Shown: one piece after another, positions 6,705 to 9,919 of the stretch
Numbering within the stretch: position 1 is the stretch's first letter
How the letters are laid out: every line of letters begins with the position of its first letter
Source of the DNA: JAAYJR01 sp964495655
Lineage (GTDB): Bacteria > Bacteroidota > Bacteroidia > Bacteroidales > Prolixibacteraceae
Length of the DNA stretch: 9,919 bases
Assembly (NCBI GenBank): GCA_964495655.1
Contig: CAZBWK010000123.1
Location: 1 to 9,919, forward strand
Direction of reading: 5' to 3'
Notes under the pieces: generated by a model
The model's input: the letters and a program-made list of their open reading frames with translations, nothing else
Database searches by the model: none
Told to the model about the DNA's origin: nothing
Position numbers and translations under genes: made by a program

Positions 6705-6903
6705 GTACAGCTTAGAGATGCCCTGCTCATGAATTCAGGGAAAAACCAAAGCAAAAAAGAAAAGGAGGCAGCCTATGTGAATCTGAAATATCAAAATTGT
6801 TTCCTGCTGAATTTCAGCATTAATGTATTGCCTTATTTTACGGAGTGATAGTGAAAACTATTTTTATAATTTTGCTGCGGAATTGCTGGGTGTAAGTAAG
6901 AAC
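6705..6903 (+). pseudogene. Unrecognised decayed coding fragment
   Basis: In one frame (6705-6848) the DNA reads VQLRDALLMNSG, KKEKEAAYVNLKYQN and FSINVLPYFTE before a TGA. Shifted by one base it continues as SENYFYNFAAELLGVSKN to a TAA at 6901-6903. The composition is protein-like and it has no start codon of its own, so it is probably the tail of a lost gene or displaced transposase sequence. No family is recognised. It lies between the transposase remnant and the MNT gene. Confidence 0.3.
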
Positions 6904-6911
6904 TAAAGAAG

Positions 6912-6939
6912 AAAGTTCAAACTTTTTACTAACTTTGAA
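6912..6939 (+). promoter_or_regulatory. Candidate -7 box and operator-like inverted repeats of the MNT-HEPN pair
   Basis: TAACTTTG at 6930-6937 matches the Bacteroidota -7 consensus TAnnTTTG. Its G lies only five bases before the MNT start codon, so a transcript from it would be essentially leaderless. Just upstream, AAAGTT-CA-AACTTT (6912-6925) is an inverted repeat, and TTCAAA (6916-6921) mirrors TTTGAA (6934-6939). No good -33 box is visible. Autoregulation by the pair is inference. Confidence 0.35.
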
Positions 6940-6941
6940 AT

Positions 6942-7259
6942 ATGAAAACAAAAACGCAATATATAACACACTTGATTAGAAATTATATCAACTCCATTGA
7001 CCCAACGGCAGATATAATTCTTTATGGTTCTCGTGCCAGAGGAGATGAGAGACAGGATTCTGATTGGGATATTTTAATTTTGACTAACTATGTCGCTGAT
7101 TTGGAGACAGAAAGAAAATTTCGAAATAAACTTTATGACTTAGAATTAGAATCAGGTGAAGCTTTTTCAGTCTTTGTTTATTCCCAGAATGACTGGCAGA
7201 CAAAGCAAAAAATCACACCATTTTATTACAATGTTACTCATGAAGGAGTACGCATATGA
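6942..7259 (+). CDS. MNT-domain nucleotidyltransferase (MntA-like antitoxin candidate)
   Basis: The 105-residue protein is a minimal nucleotidyltransferase with the polymerase-beta-like signature LYGSRARGDERQDSDWDILIL (27-47, key residues G29, S30, D41, D43). A later acidic residue (E73 in SGEAFSVFVYS) is the probable third metal ligand. In MntA-HepT modules this type of protein adenylylates its HEPN partner and neutralises it. Here all visible active-site residues are present. Its TGA overlaps the start of the HEPN gene (ATGA), the usual arrangement of such two-gene modules. The start is the first in-frame ATG, just after a candidate -7 box. It is the only gene between the transposase remnant and the decayed region that looks fully intact. 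Membership of the MNT family is certain from the motif; toxin-antitoxin function is family knowledge plus context. Confidence 0.9.
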   Translation: MKTKTQYITHLIRNYINSIDPTADIILYGSRARGDERQDSDWDILILTNYVADLETERKFRNKLYDLELESGEAFSVFVYSQNDWQTKQKITPFYYNVTHEGVRI

Positions 7260-7654
7260 CAAATGAGGAAAAAAATGAATATGTGAAATATCGCATTGAG
7301 TCAGCACAGAAAACATTTGAAGCCGCAAGAGTTTTGGCAGAAAATGGATTCTGGAACTCTGCTGTTAATAGATTGTATTATTCTTTGTTCTATGCAGTTA
7401 ATGCACTACTTATTCTAAACGAGATTAAAACGAAGTCCCATTCTGCAACTAAAAGCCAATTTTCTCTACTTTTTATAAAAACCGGAAGATTTGATAAGAA
7501 ATATGGTCGTCTTTTTTCTGAATTATTTGATTGGAGACAAAAAGGTGATTATGAAAATATCTTTGATTATGATAATGAATCAGTTTAGCCTTTATTTGAG
7601 CCGGTAGCTGAAATGATTGATTTAATAGAAAAAGAGATAAATAACGCACTTTAA
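7256..7654 (+). pseudogene. HEPN-domain protein, partner of MNT, with internal amber codon
   Basis: The reading frame 7256-7588 gives 110 residues of a PF05168/UPF0332-like HEPN protein: helical, with GFWNSAVNRLYYSLFYAVNALL (31-52), KTKSHSATKSQF (58-69) and DWRQKGDYENIF (92-103). A TAG at 7586-7588 stops it. The same frame then continues as PLFEPVAEMIDLIEKEINNAL to a TAA at 7652-7654, which reads as a natural amphipathic last helix. The original product was therefore probably 132 residues. Either the stop is a recent nonsense mutation or the shorter protein is still made. There is no R-X4-6-H ribonuclease motif; the only histidine is H62. It is therefore unlikely to be a HepT-type RNase in the usual sense. 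It is coupled to the MNT gene by a 4-base overlap. Confidence 0.75.
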
Positions 7655-8092
7655 CATTTCATATTTAACTGTGATTGTAGATAATCAGTTACTGGCTCGC
7701 TCGCTTCAAATTTATGCGTGTTCTGTATGATGGATACTCCGAAATCCACAGCTAAACATATAATTAACCGGTTAGTTCAACGAATTCCAAAGATGAATAT
7801 TATATTTTTCAAACACCAGAAGGCGAACTGAGTTTATCAATTAATACTTCACAGTTTGACAATTAGCCGCATTTATAATTATTAGATTTCTTCAAAAGGA
7901 ATTAGAATAAACAGTTAGCCAAACAGTTCACAGAGCTTTTTGAGAAAAACACAAAGGAGATTATAACGATTTCTACGACTACGATATTAATTTTTAAAAG
8001 TCATAATTCAAGACATATTCTTTCAATTATTACATTTGCAATTCATAAATATTTTTTTTGCAAATTCCTTTTATCATTAAATTTAATTCAAA
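7655..8092. other. Gene-free stretch with decayed coding sequence and upstream region of next gene
   Basis: No intact gene is visible in these 438 bases. One frame from about 7768 reads SKDEYYIFQTPEGELSLSIN and TSQFDN to a TAG at 7864, and then LLDFFKRN and KQLAKQFTELFEKNTKE after further in-frame stops. A neighbouring frame ends DYNDFYDYDINF just before 8000. Another frame starts at an ATG near 7732 (MDTPKSTAKHIINRLVQ). This looks like one small gene broken by stops and frameshifts; I do not recognise the family. The last 90 bases are AT-rich upstream sequence of the lipoprotein gene. Confidence 0.4.
8031..8065 (+). promoter_or_regulatory. Candidate -7 box and inverted repeat upstream of lipoprotein gene
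   Basis: TACATTTG at 8031-8038 fits the Bacteroidota -7 consensus; no convincing -33 box precedes it. ATTTGCAA (8034-8041) and TTGCAAAT (8058-8065) form a perfect 8-base inverted repeat around 16 bases. It overlaps the -7 box and the expected start of the transcript, so it could be an operator or an RNA hairpin. Evidence is sequence only. Confidence 0.3.
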
Positions 8093-9382
8093 ATGAATAA
8101 TAAAATATGTCCCCAACTAACAGGTCAGCGGGGAAAGAGTGCCTTGATAATTACAGTTTTGATCTTTTCGCTAAGTGGCTGCGCAACTTTTAATCCCGGC
8201 CTGATCCGATATAATCAGGATAAAGGATTATACGAATACGGTGAAGGCGGCATCCTGTTAAGGAATAGTGACAACGAACTGATCTCTGAATCCAATTATG
8301 AATCATTCATGCAGGAACTGGAGATGAATGACAATGAATATCAGAACAGTAAAATAATTGAAAATGCCAATTCCATAAAAGCAATTGATCATAAAATAGC
8401 TTCTCTTTATTCCGAATCAGTCAATGCAATTAATAACGGCGAATATGAGGAAGCCCGTGAAAAGACAGATAAATTATTGTCTCTTTATCCTGATGCACTT
8501 TTCTTTAGTGACTGTTCGTTTCTGGATGCAGCAGCCTTTCAAAATTCGGAAAATACATTGGCTGCAAAAGAAAAATACCAGGAGTTTTTAATCTATTCTG
8601 CAGGTAAATATTCTGAAAGGTTCAGGGGTCACCGGAATTCTGATACTAACGACAGTCTCTGGATTCAACAAAGAAACTATGCAAAAGATTTCATTGCCGG
8701 AGAGCCGGTAAAAGCAAATGATAAATTTTTGAAGCCTTTGACTCCCAAACATTATTACAGCAGCTTCCATCCGGGTTATGGCATTAATCCTGAGGACTAT
8801 GCAGAAAATACAAAGGATATCATTATGTTTGTATTCGGAATGGATATGGCAGACAAAATTGCTTTTGGCGTCCAGTACTATCGGCAGTTGAACAAATTCC
8901 TCGATATAAATCCCAGATACCTTACATCCGGGGCTATAAATGAAGCGGGATTAGCTTTGCCGATTAAGTTATTTAAATCTGAGGACAATAGCTTTGCATT
9001 GAAAATAAGCCCCTTCCTGAGTTATTCCAGGATAAAAGAACTGAGTATTGACGGTACAACACTGGAAACTGATGACAATATGTTTGATTTTGGATTAAAA
9101 GCATCTGCCGGATATTATTTTGCCCCAAAAATATCGTTGGGGGCATCTTATATTTATCATCGTTACAATGAAAGTGATAAATTTCCGATAAAGAACCAGA
9201 ATGTTGAAATTTGGTATTTCAACGAATATGATATTAGCCTGTATTATGACTTGTTTAAGGGATTCAGTCTTAAATCAGGGATCAAGGCCGGCGATTTCGT
9301 GGCAGGGATCTACTGGTCAGGCTGGGAAATAAGTTATAATTTTAACCAAAATGGTTTTGTATTCAGAACGGACATGTTTTAA
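8093..9382 (+). CDS. Putative outer-membrane lipoprotein with helical-repeat-like and beta-rich domains
   Basis: The 429-residue protein starts with a lipoprotein signal: basic residues, a hydrophobic core (ALIITVLIFSL, 17-27) and lipobox LSGC with lipidated C30. A helical section (about 95-180: SVNAINNGEYEEAREKTDKL, then TLAAKEKYQEFLIYSAG) resembles a tetratricopeptide-type pair. From about 240 to the end the sequence alternates polar and hydrophobic residues, with aromatic-rich strands such as IAFGVQYYRQL, FDFGLKASAGYYF, ISLGASYIYHRY, YDISLYYDLF and WEISYNFNQNGFVFRTDMF. This pattern fits membrane-type beta strands, and the final aromatic (F) is typical of outer-membrane barrels. A lipidated N-terminus joined to a barrel-like C-terminus is unusual. 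I recognise no named family. The next gene begins 39 bases downstream and is probably co-transcribed. Function unknown. Confidence 0.8.
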   Translation: MNNKICPQLTGQRGKSALIITVLIFSLSGCATFNPGLIRYNQDKGLYEYGEGGILLRNSDNELISESNYESFMQELEMNDNEYQNSKIIENANSIKAIDHKIASLYSESVNAINNGEYEEAREKTDKLLSLYPDALFFSDCSFLDAAAFQNSENTLAAKEKYQEFLIYSAGKYSERFRGHRNSDTNDSLWIQQRNYAKDFIAGEPVKANDKFLKPLTPKHYYSSFHPGYGINPEDYAENTKDIIMFVFGMDMADKIAFGVQYYRQLNKFLDINPRYLTSGAINEAGLALPIKLFKSEDNSFALKISPFLSYSRIKELSIDGTTLETDDNMFDFGLKASAGYYFAPKISLGASYIYHRYNESDKFPIKNQNVEIWYFNEYDISLYYDLFKGFSLKSGIKAGDFVAGIYWSGWEISYNFNQNGFVFRTDMF

Positions 9383-9421
9383 ATTTTTTATTATGAGAAC
9401 GTGGATTTTATTTTCAACGAT

Positions 9422-9919
9422 ATGAACACTAAAACTTTAAAAAGTCTGATCCTGCTTCTTCTCATTGCCGGTTTTTGGCCAGGCTGCAGTAACAGGAAGA
9501 GAAATGATCCTGAAGAAAAATTAAGCGAGGGACGATTACTGAAATGGGACTATTTCAGTAATTATATCCGGGAGTTTAATACAAATGATGAAGAGCTGTA
9601 TGTTCAGCATTATCCGAACAGTCAGGCAGAAAGCTTTTTAAAGGATAATATTCCTCTGTTTCAGTGCCCTGACAGTGAACTGGAAAAGACCTACTATTTC
9701 AGGTGGTGGACATTCAGAAAACATATCAGAAACACTCCGGATGGTTTTGTTATCACTGAGTTTCTGCCCAATGTTTCATGGGCGGGGAAACACAACACAA
9801 TAAACTGTCCCGCAGGCCACCACTTCTATGAAGGGCGATGGCTGCATGACCCTGTTTATTTACGGGATTATGCAAACTTTTGGTTTAAAGGCGGCGGAAG
9901 TGTCAGGTCATACAGCTTC
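9422..9919 (+). CDS. Lipoprotein, MGH1/GH63-like glycoside hydrolase, N-terminal part
   Basis: An ATG at 9422 opens a frame of 166 codons without a stop up to the window edge, so only the N-terminal part is present. It begins with a lipoprotein-like signal (LILLLLIAGFWPGC, cysteine 22). The lipobox has a proline at -2, acceptable only in the looser Bacteroidota pattern. The mature part contains YYFRWWTFRKHIRNTPDGF, ITEFLPNVSWAGKHNTINC, AGHHFYEGRWLHD and YANFWFKGGG. This aromatic-rich pattern is what I recall from the MGH1-like, GH63-related (alpha/alpha)6 glycosidase domains in Bacteroidota. Catalytic acids would lie beyond the window. The short distance to the preceding lipoprotein gene suggests a shared operon, perhaps for surface carbohydrate breakdown (inference). 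Family membership is from memory of the motif and moderately sure. Confidence 0.65.
   Translation, partial: MNTKTLKSLILLLLIAGFWPGCSNRKRNDPEEKLSEGRLLKWDYFSNYIREFNTNDEELYVQHYPNSQAESFLKDNIPLFQCPDSELEKTYYFRWWTFRKHIRNTPDGFVITEFLPNVSWAGKHNTINCPAGHHFYEGRWLHDPVYLRDYANFWFKGGGSVRSYSF

Noticed and set aside
1..9919. tRNA, rRNA or riboswitch
   Set aside because: No cloverleaf, rRNA core or recognisable aptamer pattern was seen on either strand by eye.

Overview
The window looks like Bacteroidota (probably order Bacteroidales or relatives). It is AT-rich and has weak Shine-Dalgarno signals. It has TAnnTTTG-type promoter boxes, a Bacteroidota-style decayed transposase, two loosely lipobox-bearing lipoproteins, and CRISPR adaptation proteins of Bacteroidota type. 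The 100-N run inside the CRISPR array shows that this is a scaffolded, possibly metagenomic, assembly.

Region 1 (81-4555, all +) is one compact operon of five genes: a small Rossmann-like CRISPR-associated protein, a RecD/Pif1-like SF1 helicase, Cas1, a primase-polymerase-like protein (VirE_N/BT4734-type AEP fold) and Cas2 with an N-terminal extension. Junctions are a 17-nt overlap, a 2-nt gap, a 39-nt gap and a TAATG stop-start overlap. No Cas6, Cas10 or other effector is in the window. This is an adaptation module whose interference genes, probably type III, must lie upstream or elsewhere.

Region 2 (4556-5859) is an AT-rich leader with a plausible Bacteroidota promoter. It is followed by a CRISPR array of 13 visible, identical 37-nt repeats with 34-40-nt spacers, transcribed in the operon direction. 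A scaffold gap interrupts it. The left edge of the gap duplicates 55 nt found earlier in the array, so the true spacer count is unknown.

Region 3 (5860-6903) is a graveyard: a DDE transposase pseudogene that starts directly at the last repeat, with a nonsense codon, a frame change and an apparent loss of its central catalytic part, followed by a further unrecognised coding fragment.

Region 4 (6942-7654) is a MNT/HEPN nucleotidyltransferase pair with an ATGA overlap. The HEPN gene is cut by an amber codon near its end. Positions 7655-8092 hold decayed coding sequence and then the promoter region of the next gene.

Region 5 (8093-9919) encodes a lipoprotein with a helical-repeat-like N-terminal part and a beta-rich C-terminal part. 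It is followed by the start of a second lipoprotein that resembles MGH1/GH63-like glycoside hydrolases and runs off the window. This looks like host envelope or carbohydrate metabolism unrelated to the CRISPR locus.

Working model (inference): the helicase and the primase-polymerase generate, copy or repair the nucleic acid that Cas1-Cas2 inserts at the leader end of the array.
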